Assembly (NCBI GenBank): GCA_964646605.1
Contig: CAZYEX010000063.1
Span: 39,306-103,305 of the forward strand
Reading direction: 5' to 3'
DNA length: 64,000 bases
Source of the DNA: SBAX01 sp964646605
GTDB taxonomy: Bacteria > Planctomycetota > Phycisphaerae > UBA1845
Under the pieces are notes generated by a model that saw nothing but the letters and a program-made list of their open reading frames with translations, did not search any database and was not told where the DNA came from. The position numbers and the translations under genes are program-made. Shown piece by piece: positions 1 through 8,208 of the stretch (the stretch's first letter is position 1; each line of letters begins with the position of its first letter).

Positions 1-503
1 TCCACGACGATCCCGAGCGCCAGGCCGGGGACCTGCCAGTCGGCGAGGGCTTGGCGGACAAAGTCGTCGAAGCCGCGTAGTGCCTCCTTCGCCCTCGCGG
101 CGGGCTTCGCGGCGCGCTCGAGCTTGAAGGGCATGGTTTGACCACCCTGGGTGAACTCGCCCGTGATCCCACTAGCCGCGACCGTCCCGCGGAAGGTCGG
201 GCTGCCCGGAATTCCAGGGATTGAAAACGCGATTTCGGAACCGGTGAGCCGCACATCCGCCAACGGCAGGTCCTTGGCGCCTTGCGCGGGAATGGAAATG
301 TCGCCCTCCCAGCCGGAACCGCCGCGGCGAAGGTCAACGTCGATCGGCAATTCCGCGCCCGGAACCTGGATCGCCCCCGTCCAGTGCCCCGCCGGGTCGG
401 GTGATTCGGCGCCGAAAGTACGTTCGCCCGTCGCGTGAAGGAGCACGGCCCCCACAAAAACCCAAGATGCCATGATCCGAGCGTGAGGCGACTTGCGGCA
501 CAT
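1..503 (-). CDS. Serine hydrolase (beta-lactamase-related), N-terminal part, cut by window edge
   Basis: The minus strand reads open from an ATG at 503 to the left edge of the window, so only about 167 residues are visible. Residues 10-30 form a signal-peptide-like hydrophobic stretch. A region of about 100 residues with beta-sandwich character follows (GHWTGAIQVPG...). The last visible residues, FDDFVRQALADWQVPGLALG, match the start of the beta-lactamase/penicillin-binding-protein-like serine hydrolase domain. The catalytic SxxK motif would lie beyond the edge. GGAAG six bases upstream supports the ATG at 503; an in-frame ATG at 515 is the alternative. Family assignment rests on the domain-start motif only. 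Confidence 0.72.
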   Translation of the reverse strand, partial: MCRKSPHARIMASWVFVGAVLLHATGERTFGAESPDPAGHWTGAIQVPGAELPIDVDLRRGGSGWEGDISIPAQGAKDLPLADVRLTGSEIAFSIPGIPGSPTFRGTVAASGITGEFTQGGQTMPFKLERAAKPAARAKEALRGFDDFVRQALADWQVPGLALGIVV

Positions 504-754
504 AGTTTCTTCCATCCCTTAGTCCGTGAATTCTTGTCCAGCCACGGAGGCTGCTTCGACCTTGGTATTCTCAGGCCGGGCGGTGATTCGCTCCAGGAGC
601 CCCGAAATACCGCCTGTCGATTCCTGTCGTTTCGTTTCCTGGGGGAACCGCGGGGCTACGCCGTTTTGGCACGGTATGCTGGCTCGCAACCGGCGGGTCC
701 CGCACGGGTATCACTGGAGGCCGAAGACGGCGCGATGGATACAATGGTGGAGTG

Positions 755-1852
755 ATGCTGCGACGAACGTTGGTCCTTTCGCCGATGGTCCTGCTTCTCA
801 TCGGGCGGGCGAGTGTTTCCGGGGCGCCTGGCGAGGCTCCCCCGCCCAAGCCGCCGGAGATCACGTTGAAGGAAGTGCCCGCCGGTCGATTCGTCTTTTT
901 GGAGCACACCGGCCCCTATTGGACGATCGGCCCGTTGTTCACCGCAGTCGATGCCGAGAAAAAGGTGCGTCGCCAAGCAGGCCCGATGTACGTTCGCTAT
1001 GCGAGCGATCCCGCGGATTCGCCGAGCCAGTCGTTGCGTTCGCAGGTTGGGTTTCGCATGGATGGCGAGGGATCGTGCAATCCGCCCTTTCGAAGCGAGC
1101 CTGTGGAGGCCCAGCAGGTTGCCTCCATGACCGTCGAGGGACCCTACGGCTCGACGATGCAGTTCATCCCCGCGCTTCGGGCGTGGATTCGACAGAAGGA
1201 CCTTGAACCGGCCGGTGGAGTGATCGAACTTTACCCCGGGGAGTTGTCGGGACGAAAACGGGGCCCGCTGCGGGTGGAGTTGCAAATGCCCGTTCGCAAC
1301 GTCGCAAAGGAGACGCCCGAAGCGGCCGTCGCAGAGGAGCACGAGTCCACAGGCACCAACGCCCTGTCGTCTCCTTCTACGAGTCCGCCCGAGCCGCAAG
1401 AGCGCGTGTCGCCGCAGGCGTCGTTTGACGAACTCTTCGCGGAGTGTCGCTTCGAGGAACTGGCGATCCTGATGCTTCCGGCGGACCAATCGTTCCGCGC
1501 GGAGTTTGACGTTTGGTTCGGGCAGGTGGTGTTCCGGGTCGCCGCCGTCGCCAAAGGATTGCAACATCTCCACCCCGAAGAGGCCACGGGCGCGGTGCAG
1601 TTGGCCGACGCCCTGATGAGCCGCTATCGGGCGCGGTCCGGGGACGCATCCTCGAAGGCGCTGAACCAGGCCGTCGTTCGCGTGGACCCCGCCGGCGACC
1701 CGAACGCGGCGCAAAAACGGCTGATTATGCGCGAGCTCGATACCCTGCTGGGGCGCGTGGCCACCCGAGTGGTGACCCCGCCCGCAGCCATGCAGGAGCT
1801 TCAGCCGATTCTTCGGAAAGTGCAAGAACTGCCTGTCGTGCAGGCCCCATAA
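755..1852 (+). CDS. Exported GyrI-like (effector-binding fold) protein
   Basis: A protein of 365 residues starting at ATG 755 (GTG at 752 is in frame, and GGTGG lies just upstream). The first 25 residues look like a signal peptide (LVLSPMVLLLIGRASVSGA). Residues about 35-190 resemble the GyrI-like small-molecule-binding fold, with FLEHTGPYWTIGPLF and a closing segment GVIELYPG. The remaining 170 residues are Ala/Glu/Arg-rich and I do not recognise them. In known proteins this fold binds small hydrophobic ligands, usually fused to AraC or MerR regulators; here there is no DNA-binding domain and the protein appears to be exported. Function is unknown. Confidence 0.6.
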   Translation: MLRRTLVLSPMVLLLIGRASVSGAPGEAPPPKPPEITLKEVPAGRFVFLEHTGPYWTIGPLFTAVDAEKKVRRQAGPMYVRYASDPADSPSQSLRSQVGFRMDGEGSCNPPFRSEPVEAQQVASMTVEGPYGSTMQFIPALRAWIRQKDLEPAGGVIELYPGELSGRKRGPLRVELQMPVRNVAKETPEAAVAEEHESTGTNALSSPSTSPPEPQERVSPQASFDELFAECRFEELAILMLPADQSFRAEFDVWFGQVVFRVAAVAKGLQHLHPEEATGAVQLADALMSRYRARSGDASSKALNQAVVRVDPAGDPNAAQKRLIMRELDTLLGRVATRVVTPPAAMQELQPILRKVQELPVVQAP

Positions 1853-1883
1853 GTTATCGGGTGGAACAGTCGTAAACTATTGT

Positions 1884-1905
1884 GCCAGCGATGTTTAACG
1901 CTGGC
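1884..1905 (+). terminator. Candidate hairpin after the GyrI-like gene
   Basis: A perfect inverted repeat, GCCAGCG...CGCTGGC, with an 8-base loop lies 31 bases after the stop codon at 1852. It has no clear T tract, so it may be a weak or Rho-assisted terminator rather than a strong intrinsic one. Confidence 0.35.
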
Positions 1906-2060
1906 TCTCGGAATCCGGCAATGGATTGTTTTGGGACCCCGCCAAGTGCGAACGGCTGGTAGCGGGGCTTGCCAACGTCCGATGAGTGGCTAGTCTTTCA
2001 CGGATTCGCGGGCGGCGCACCGTTGGCGCGGACGAACCGCCCCGAATCAGGAAGAGCGAC

Positions 2061-3179
2061 ATGGCGGAAGTGCTTACCAACGAACCGGCGGTTTCGTCGA
2101 CTGCCGTCCCTGCAAGCGCGGGCGGGTTCCTCGAGTTCGAGAAGCCCATCATGCGGATGCAGCAGGAGATCGACGAACTCCAGCGCTCCCAGAGCGACAC
2201 CGGACGGGACTTGTCCGGCGAGATCAAGAAGCTGCGCACCAACCTCAAGTCCACGCTGAAGCGGATCTATTCGAACCTGACCCCCTGGGAGACCGTGCAA
2301 GTCGCGCGGCATCCCAAGCGGCCGTTGTCCACCGACTATGTGCGGATGATCTTTCGTGATTTCTGCGAGCTGCACGGGGACCGAACGTTCGACGACGACC
2401 GTGCGATCATCACCGGGTTCGGTAGGCTGGGCGGACACCGAGTCATGTTCGTGGGACATGACAAGGGCAAGGACATCAAACAGCGCATGGCCTGCAACTT
2501 CGGCTGCGCCCATCCCGAGGGGTACCGTAAGGCGTTGCAAAAGATGCGCCTCGCGGAGAAATACCATGTGCCCGTCGTGTGCCTGATCGACACGCAGGGG
2601 GCCTATCCCGGCGTGGGGGCTGAGGAACGCGGCATCGCCTACGCCATCGCCACGAACCTCATGGAGCTGTCGCGCTTGCAGACGCCGGTGGTGGCTGTGG
2701 TCATCGGCGAGGGCGGCAGCGGGGGGGCGCTGGGCATCGGCGTGGCCGACCGGGTGGCCATGTTTCAAAACTCGTTCTACTCCGTGATTTCGCCGGAGGG
2801 GTGCGCCGCGATCCTCTGGAAGACATCGGAAAAACGAAAGCACGCCGCGGAGGCGTTACGTCTAACGTCGCGCGAGCTCTTGAGGCTGGACATCATCGAC
2901 CACGTCATCGCCGAACCGCTGGGCGGGGCCCATCGCGAGCCCGAGGCGGCGGCGGCCAATCTCGAGAAATACCTGCTCAACGCTCTCGACGACCTGACGC
3001 GACTGACCACCGAGGGGCTGGTCGCCAAGCGCTATGAGCGCATTCGGCGTTGGGGCAACTTCTACGAATCGGCGAGCGAACGCCGTCACGACGAAGAAAC
3101 GCGCCACGCGCGGCGCTCGACCTCGCGAGCCTCCCGACTGGGAAGGCGATTCAACCGTACGGAAGCGGTCCCTGCGTAG
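2061..3179 (+). CDS. accA: Acetyl-CoA carboxylase carboxyltransferase subunit alpha
   Basis: AccA, with AccD, transfers the carboxyl group from carboxy-biotin on BCCP to acetyl-CoA, making malonyl-CoA for fatty acid synthesis. The 372-residue product shows the family segments in order: an N-terminal helical region (LKSTLKRIYSNLTPWETVQVARHPKRP), FCELHGDRTFDDDRAIITGF, the Gly-rich acyl-CoA-binding segment IDTQGAYPGVGAEERG, and VIGEGGSGGALGIG with SPEGCAAILWK. ATG 2061 is chosen because AGGAAGAG lies five bases upstream. The protein is about 50 residues longer than typical AccA, with a poorly conserved N-terminal extension and a basic C-terminal tail. accD is not adjacent. Confidence 0.96.
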   Translation: MAEVLTNEPAVSSTAVPASAGGFLEFEKPIMRMQQEIDELQRSQSDTGRDLSGEIKKLRTNLKSTLKRIYSNLTPWETVQVARHPKRPLSTDYVRMIFRDFCELHGDRTFDDDRAIITGFGRLGGHRVMFVGHDKGKDIKQRMACNFGCAHPEGYRKALQKMRLAEKYHVPVVCLIDTQGAYPGVGAEERGIAYAIATNLMELSRLQTPVVAVVIGEGGSGGALGIGVADRVAMFQNSFYSVISPEGCAAILWKTSEKRKHAAEALRLTSRELLRLDIIDHVIAEPLGGAHREPEAAAANLEKYLLNALDDLTRLTTEGLVAKRYERIRRWGNFYESASERRHDEETRHARRSTSRASRLGRRFNRTEAVPA

Positions 3180-3218
3180 CCGGGGTGAACGGCGCCGCGC
3201 CTCGGGAACCGCTGCGGT

Positions 3219-6014
3219 CTAATCCGGCCCCGCCTTTGACACCCGCTGCGTGTCGCCGAATTCATGGATGAGTTCCGGCGCGGGAATGACCAGCTTTTTT
3301 TCCCGCCCGCCGTTGGGGAGGACTTTCACCTCCGCCCCGAAGTCGCCGTAGTCGAGTTGTGAGGCGGCTTGGTAAGTGGAAAGCGCGCACAGCCCCGCGA
3401 CGACCGTCACGGCGTAGCGCGGATTGAGCGGGTTGACCCCGGCGGCGATCACGGCCGACTTTGGGTGAGCGTAGGTCTCGCTCATCACCTCGAAGGACTG
3501 TTCGCCGAAGCGGATCGGGAATGCGTCGCGCATTCGCTGCGTGATGCGGTTGACGGACGGACGGCCCACGAGCAGCAAGTGATGCGTTTTCAATTGTTCC
3601 TCGGTCACGGTCGCGTCGGTCACGATGGGGATCATGTGGTTGGAGTGGGCGCGGCGCAGCTCTTCCTGCAGGAGGTCGGCCGCATCGCGGTTGCCCGCTT
3701 CGTCGCTTACCGTGCCATAGACAATCAAGGTCTCCTCGACGTCTTGAAGGAAAGTCGCGATGTCGGTACGTCCGCCGTTGGCTTTCGTCGAGCGACCGTA
3801 CTTGTCCACGATGAGCCGTTTCGGCGTCCTCTCCACCTCCAGAGAGAACGCTCCGCTGGTGGGATTCACCTCCACGGCCTGGGTGGATTCTTCTTTACCC
3901 GACTCGACGGTCATTTCGATCCGCGCCGGAAGTGGACCGCCCTCGGCTGCGAGGACGCCTTCCACGCGATATCGCCGCCGGCCGTCGCCCGATTCCGCCG
4001 CGGGGAGTGATCGAGCGTCCTTGAGCACGAGCTTGGGAAGCCCCGTTCCCTTGACCCAATAGTCGAAAAACGAATCCAGGTTCTCGCCTGTCGATGAGGT
4101 CGCGTGCTGGGCGAACTGCGTCCACGCCACGGGTTTTCCGGCATGGGCGAGTCCGAACCCGTCGAGGGTTTCGATGAACTTGTCATCCCCCAGACGCCAG
4201 CGGAGCTCGTTGAGCACCAGCGCCCCCTTGCCGCTGGCCGCTCGATACCATGCTTGTCCGGCGTCGTCCGATCGCGTGCGTGTCAATGGAATGTCACCGA
4301 TCTCGGCGGCGCTGGAGAGGTAGCGGGCGCGGGCGGCGTAGAGCGTCGTCCCCAGTTTGCCCAGGTCCTTGTCGCACAGGCATCCGTTGTCCGAGAGGGA
4401 GAGGTAGCCCTTCTCCCGGGCTACGATGCGATGATAGTCCGCAAATGCCGATGCCAACCAAATGTCACTATCCGATTGGGGCAACAGCGTCCCCCGCCAC
4501 ACCAGCTTCGCGGGCGGGATGGGGTCCGCGCCGTGTTCCTCTTCTTCTTCGTCGTCGTTGTTCCTTCGTCCCTCGCCCCCCTTGGCCAGCAGGTCGGCGG
4601 GTGTTTCACCGGTTGGTTCGCTCCCCGGCGCTCCCCCGTGGAGGATCGTCCAGGGGTGGCTTACCAGCGGCTCGACCTCGTAGTATTTTCGCTTCTCGTG
4701 GTCGGTGGGCAGCCAAGTTTTCCCGCGCGGGGGACCGAAGATGGCCCAGCTCTTGAGGTCCTTGGCCAGGCTCGTGGTGGTGAACTTGGCATCCACGGAG
4801 GCGAAGGCGCAGATCGGCGGGGTGGTGAAAGCCTCGCGTCCGAAGTCCACGGTCATCTTTCCTTTGTGCTTCTTATAGAGCTTGAGCCACTCCACGTCGC
4901 GGTCGCTGGGGTTCCAGACCATGTTGGCCGGTCGATCGTGGGTCGCCGCGATGGTCTCCAAACGCACCTGCAAGTCCTTGGTGTTGTTGCATCCCCAATA
5001 GAACCCCTCGGTCCCCCCGAACCATTCGTTCTTGCTGCTGCGATAGAGCTTGTGGGTCCGCGTGCCCAGCTCGAACATGGCGATTTCGTTGGTCTTGATG
5101 TCCGCCAGCATCCACTCGTTGGTGTACAAACCGTTGTTGTTTTCGAGAAGGGTGGAGACGACCTCGTCGATGGAGTCGGCGTATTGCAACGACTTGCGGA
5201 TGCGGCTGGAGAGCGGGGCCCCGGCCGCGTCGAGGCGGGTCTGGTCGATGGTCGTCTCGCTGCACAAAATCCCCACGTCGTTCATGTAATTGTCCATCCC
5301 GCTGTGGATGCCGCCGGGGAAGCTCTGCATCAGCACGCGGTGACCCTTGGCAGGTTTCACGTCCAGCCAGATGTTGTAGAACGTCGAGGGGTACAGATTG
5401 AACATGGTGATGTGCCCGAAGATGATCTTGCCGTCGGCCGTCGCGGGACCGGTGGCAGCGAAAGCCGAGCAGTGTCCGGGTTTGGTCGGGGGCGTGGTTC
5501 GCGTCGAGGCCTCGGGAAACTTCGTGCCTTCGAGCCCCGTGGGCATGGCGTCCGCAGCCCAGGGAAGCGTCATGATCTCCGGCCAAAGGTTGAGCGTGGC
5601 GATATCGATCAGATCGAGCGGGTGACCGTGGAACTTCGCCCCTTCGGCCGTCGCTCCGTCGGCGATCCCGCGCATCTCTTCGAGGTACTCACGATCGAAC
5701 TTGGAGAGAAAAAGCGATTCGCAAAGCGTCCGCAGCAGCCGCCACGCCTCGCGCGGGCCCTTGTCGCTGTAGGTCGTGGCGAAGCATCGCACATGGGCCT
5801 CAATCTCCGACCACATCAGGCGGCCATGTTGCACTCCGCGTTCGTACGGTTCGCCCTCGATATGAACAACCCACCATCCGTCCTGCGGAAAGCGATAGCC
5901 CGCGCCGACTCTCTGCACCGCCTTGGGGTCCGGTTGAAAGTCTCCCGACGCGGCAGCCGTGATCGGCACGACCACCACCCACGTCAACACAATCGCCGCG
6001 ATTCGTCGTATCAT
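3219..6014 (-). CDS. C45-family acyltransferase/hydrolase fused to an M1-peptidase-like segment
   Basis: A protein of 931 residues starting at ATG 6014, preceded by GGAGGGTGG. A signal peptide (about residues 1-23) indicates export. Residues about 45-420 resemble the C45 / phospholipase-B-like N-terminal-nucleophile family: GEPYERGVQHGRL, then GHCSAFAATG with Cys182 as candidate autoproteolytic nucleophile, and GCNNTKDLQ. Residues about 505-665 look like the catalytic and C-terminal part of M1 aminopeptidases (SDSDIWLASAFADYHRI; KGALVLNELRWRLGDDKF; LDSFFDYWVKGTGLP), but I find no HExxH zinc motif. The last 260 residues are unassigned. A negatively charged linker (DDEEEEEH) separates the halves. 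The substrate is not predictable. Confidence 0.75.
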   Translation of the reverse strand: MIRRIAAIVLTWVVVVPITAAASGDFQPDPKAVQRVGAGYRFPQDGWWVVHIEGEPYERGVQHGRLMWSEIEAHVRCFATTYSDKGPREAWRLLRTLCESLFLSKFDREYLEEMRGIADGATAEGAKFHGHPLDLIDIATLNLWPEIMTLPWAADAMPTGLEGTKFPEASTRTTPPTKPGHCSAFAATGPATADGKIIFGHITMFNLYPSTFYNIWLDVKPAKGHRVLMQSFPGGIHSGMDNYMNDVGILCSETTIDQTRLDAAGAPLSSRIRKSLQYADSIDEVVSTLLENNNGLYTNEWMLADIKTNEIAMFELGTRTHKLYRSSKNEWFGGTEGFYWGCNNTKDLQVRLETIAATHDRPANMVWNPSDRDVEWLKLYKKHKGKMTVDFGREAFTTPPICAFASVDAKFTTTSLAKDLKSWAIFGPPRGKTWLPTDHEKRKYYEVEPLVSHPWTILHGGAPGSEPTGETPADLLAKGGEGRRNNDDEEEEEHGADPIPPAKLVWRGTLLPQSDSDIWLASAFADYHRIVAREKGYLSLSDNGCLCDKDLGKLGTTLYAARARYLSSAAEIGDIPLTRTRSDDAGQAWYRAASGKGALVLNELRWRLGDDKFIETLDGFGLAHAGKPVAWTQFAQHATSSTGENLDSFFDYWVKGTGLPKLVLKDARSLPAAESGDGRRRYRVEGVLAAEGGPLPARIEMTVESGKEESTQAVEVNPTSGAFSLEVERTPKRLIVDKYGRSTKANGGRTDIATFLQDVEETLIVYGTVSDEAGNRDAADLLQEELRRAHSNHMIPIVTDATVTEEQLKTHHLLLVGRPSVNRITQRMRDAFPIRFGEQSFEVMSETYAHPKSAVIAAGVNPLNPRYAVTVVAGLCALSTYQAASQLDYGDFGAEVKVLPNGGREKKLVIPAPELIHEFGDTQRVSKAGPD

Positions 6015-6263
6015 GTACCACCCTCCGCCTCGTACGGACTCAATGTGGGACTGCCCTGTGGGAACGGTCTCCCAGCCGCTCAACATCGACCGGCCACGGA
6101 ACGCATTGTACCCGTTTCGGGGCTCAGCGTTCAACCATCGCTGGCTGCCTCGCCGACCTTCACTGGCCCTTCAAAGCGGCCTGAACGTTCATTGCACTCT
6201 CCTCCCGTTTCGACTAACCGGAAACTCCACGGGGCAAGAAAAACACCCTGTAGGGACGTAATC

Positions 6264-6608
6264 ATGACCGTCGCCCAGTTTCGCCGAATCGCCCTGAGCC
6301 TGCCGCAGGCCACGGAAGGCGCCCACATGGGGCATCCCGACTTTCGGGTGAAGGGAAAAATTTTCGCCACGCTCTTCCGGCGCGACGACCTCGACTGGGG
6401 CATGGTCAAACTCAAGCCCGAACAGCAGCGTCAGTTCGTGAAGTCTCAGCCCGCGATATTCGAACCGGTGAAGGGAGGGTGGGGCCGTCAGGGATGCACC
6501 CAAGTACAGCTCGACGCCGTCGACAAGACCACGCTTCCCGCAGTCCGAAGCGCGCTTCTGACCGCCTGGTGCAACACGGCGCCCAAACGCCTCGTAGAGG
6601 GCCTGTAG
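6264..6608 (+). CDS. MmcQ/YjbR family protein
   Basis: A small protein of 114 residues starting at ATG 6264. It matches the MmcQ/YjbR fold: an N-terminal helix with FRRIALSLPQATEGAHMGHPDFRV, then GKIFATLF, and a C-terminal segment with LPAVRSALLTAWCNTAPK. Family members have a double-wing fold proposed to bind DNA, but no biochemical role is established. The gene stands alone, between two minus-strand genes. Confidence 0.85.
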   Translation: MTVAQFRRIALSLPQATEGAHMGHPDFRVKGKIFATLFRRDDLDWGMVKLKPEQQRQFVKSQPAIFEPVKGGWGRQGCTQVQLDAVDKTTLPAVRSALLTAWCNTAPKRLVEGL

Positions 6609-6624
6609 TCCGCGTCGCGGTGCT

Positions 6625-7329
6625 TCATCGCCGTTCGCGCGCCCGCCGTAGCGTAGACGGAACCGCAAGCGCAACCACCAGCAACACCAAGCTCGAGGGT
6701 TCGGGTAGGGTGAGATAGAACGCGTAGTCGGCAAAGCCCCCGTCGTCATGATTGGCCCAGAGCGACGCCAGGGCGTGGACGTCGAAATGATACCGTCCCG
6801 GTGCCAGCGTTCCTTGCGACTCGTATTCCGCTTCACCGTCGGGTACGAACCGCCCGGCGACCAACCCGTCCGGACCGCCCAGCAGCATGTATGCGTCGGT
6901 CAAATCGGGCTCTGACACCGAGTCGGAAACCACCGCTGAAAAATAGAGTTCGTAGGGCGTGGGGACATCCACCGTGAAGTTGACGACGATGGCATTGCTG
7001 GCCAGAGCGTCGAAGCGGTTCGAGTCGTAGCGGGTCCCCCCTGAATAAACCTGAGCGTTGCCGATCCCCCAAAACCCGTCGGTGGAGATTCCCGAGGTCT
7101 GCGACGACGCCACGCGCGCATACCAATCCAGCCACGTTGTCTCTCCCACGACCGAGACCTCGCGGTCCCCTTCGGTGGTCCATACTTCGGCGTCGTCGAT
7201 CAAGTCGTGCGTCACCAGGCTTCCTTCGATGTCCACGCCTCGCCAGAAATCCAGCAGGACGACCCCGGCCCGGGTTTCGTCGGCCATCCCCCCACAAAGG
7301 AGAAGGGCGATGAAGAGGTTCTTTCGCAT
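6625..7329 (-). CDS. PEP-CTERM sorting domain protein
   Basis: A secreted protein of 234 residues starting at ATG 7329. The N-terminal signal peptide is MRKNLFIALLLCGGMADETRAG. The middle is a beta-rich region without recognised catalytic residues (GVDIEGSLVTHDLIDDAEVW...). The C-terminus carries a complete PEP-CTERM tripartite signal: LPEPSSLVLLVVALAVP, a hydrophobic helix, and the basic tail RRARERR. In known systems an exosortase removes this tail during surface sorting, often with exopolysaccharide production. No exosortase gene is in the window. The central domain is unknown. Confidence 0.85.
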   Translation of the reverse strand: MRKNLFIALLLCGGMADETRAGVVLLDFWRGVDIEGSLVTHDLIDDAEVWTTEGDREVSVVGETTWLDWYARVASSQTSGISTDGFWGIGNAQVYSGGTRYDSNRFDALASNAIVVNFTVDVPTPYELYFSAVVSDSVSEPDLTDAYMLLGGPDGLVAGRFVPDGEAEYESQGTLAPGRYHFDVHALASLWANHDDGGFADYAFYLTLPEPSSLVLLVVALAVPSTLRRARERR

Positions 7330-7471
7330 GGCACTCTCCGATCGTAACGTACGGTTTCTGGCGGGCCGTCCGCGGCCCGCTCCACATCCCCCCTTGCATC
7401 GACCGGGCAGGCTCATTTGCACGATCTGCGGGCATCCAAGGCCCCGTGGAACGCCTGGGACGCACAGGCCG

Positions 7472-7503
7472 AAATGTAGCGTCACCCCTTGTGGGTGACG
7501 TAG
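7472..7503. repeat. Dispersed palindromic repeat, copy 1
   Basis: The segment contains the inverted repeat CGTCACCC/GGGTGACG around a five-base loop (CTTGT), flanked by AATGTAG. An almost identical copy occurs at 63109-63137, about 55 kb away, differing by one loop base. It sits in the gap between the divergent PEP-CTERM gene and the GNAT gene. It resembles a REP-like element. Confidence 0.7.
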
Positions 7504-7582
7504 AATGCCGCCGACGGCGCGCATGTGACGCGGCGTGACAAACGCTTGACACCGGGCCGGAAAGCGACGCGGAGAAATCGCC

Positions 7583-8074
7583 GTGGATCGAGTCCCACCA
7601 GTCCGCCCGCCCGACCCCGTCTCGCTCCGCGACGTTCGGGAGGACGATGTGCCGACGTTTTTCTGGCACCAGTGCGATCCCGACGCCCTCCGCATGGCCG
7701 CTTTTCCGGGCCGAGACCGAGAAGCCTTCACGGCCCACTGGACCAAAATCCTGGCCGACCCCACGGTCATTGTGAAGACCGTCCTTTTCAACGGACTGGT
7801 GGCCGGCAACGTCGTGTGCTGGGAACACAACGGGCGGCGCGAGGTTGGCTATTGGATCGGAAAGGAATTCTGGGGCCAAGGCATCGCCACCCAGGCCCTC
7901 CTGAAGTTGCTCGGCTGCGTCACCGCCCGCCCCCTCCACGCCCACGTAGCCAAACACAACACCGCTTCCATCCGCGTCCTCCAAAAATGCGGATTCACCG
8001 TCTGCGGCGAAGACACGGCCCCATCCCAAGCCGGCGGCGACGTGGTCGAGGAGTTCATTTTCACGCTGGAGTGA
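7583..8074 (+). CDS. GNAT family N-acetyltransferase
   Basis: A 163-residue protein with the RimJ/RimL-type GNAT layout. It begins with SLRDVREDDVPTFFWHQ. The acetyl-CoA-binding motif A region is VGYWIGKEFWGQGIATQALLKL, and motif B is NTASIRVLQKCGFTVCGED. These enzymes move an acetyl group from acetyl-CoA to an amine; the substrate cannot be told. The start is GTG 7583, preceded by GGAGAA seven bases upstream. Confidence 0.9.
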   Translation: MDRVPPVRPPDPVSLRDVREDDVPTFFWHQCDPDALRMAAFPGRDREAFTAHWTKILADPTVIVKTVLFNGLVAGNVVCWEHNGRREVGYWIGKEFWGQGIATQALLKLLGCVTARPLHAHVAKHNTASIRVLQKCGFTVCGEDTAPSQAGGDVVEEFIFTLE

Positions 8075-8163
8075 CGTTGGCGTTCGTGAAGCGATGCGCG
8101 CCACTAGCGCCTTACCATGCTGACTCCCTTCGTCGGTCCATTCCTGTCCCGACCATACCCCCG

Positions 8164-8184
8164 CTCGACAATCGACAATCGCCA
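8164..8184 (+). repeat. Degenerate ATCGACA heptamer array in front of the MmeI-like gene
   Basis: Three imperfect heptamer units (CTCGACA, ATCGACA, ATCGCCA) end 24 bases before the start codon at 8209. Longer arrays of the same unit occur at 11639, 23067 and 62630. Confidence 0.65.
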
Positions 8185-8208
8185 TTCACCAATCCACAAT
8201 GCCGGTAT

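Noticed and set aside
4104..6608. Plus-strand open frame of 834 codons opposite the C45 gene
   Set aside because: Only the last 114 codons (from 6264) match a known family; the rest is antisense to the C45 gene.
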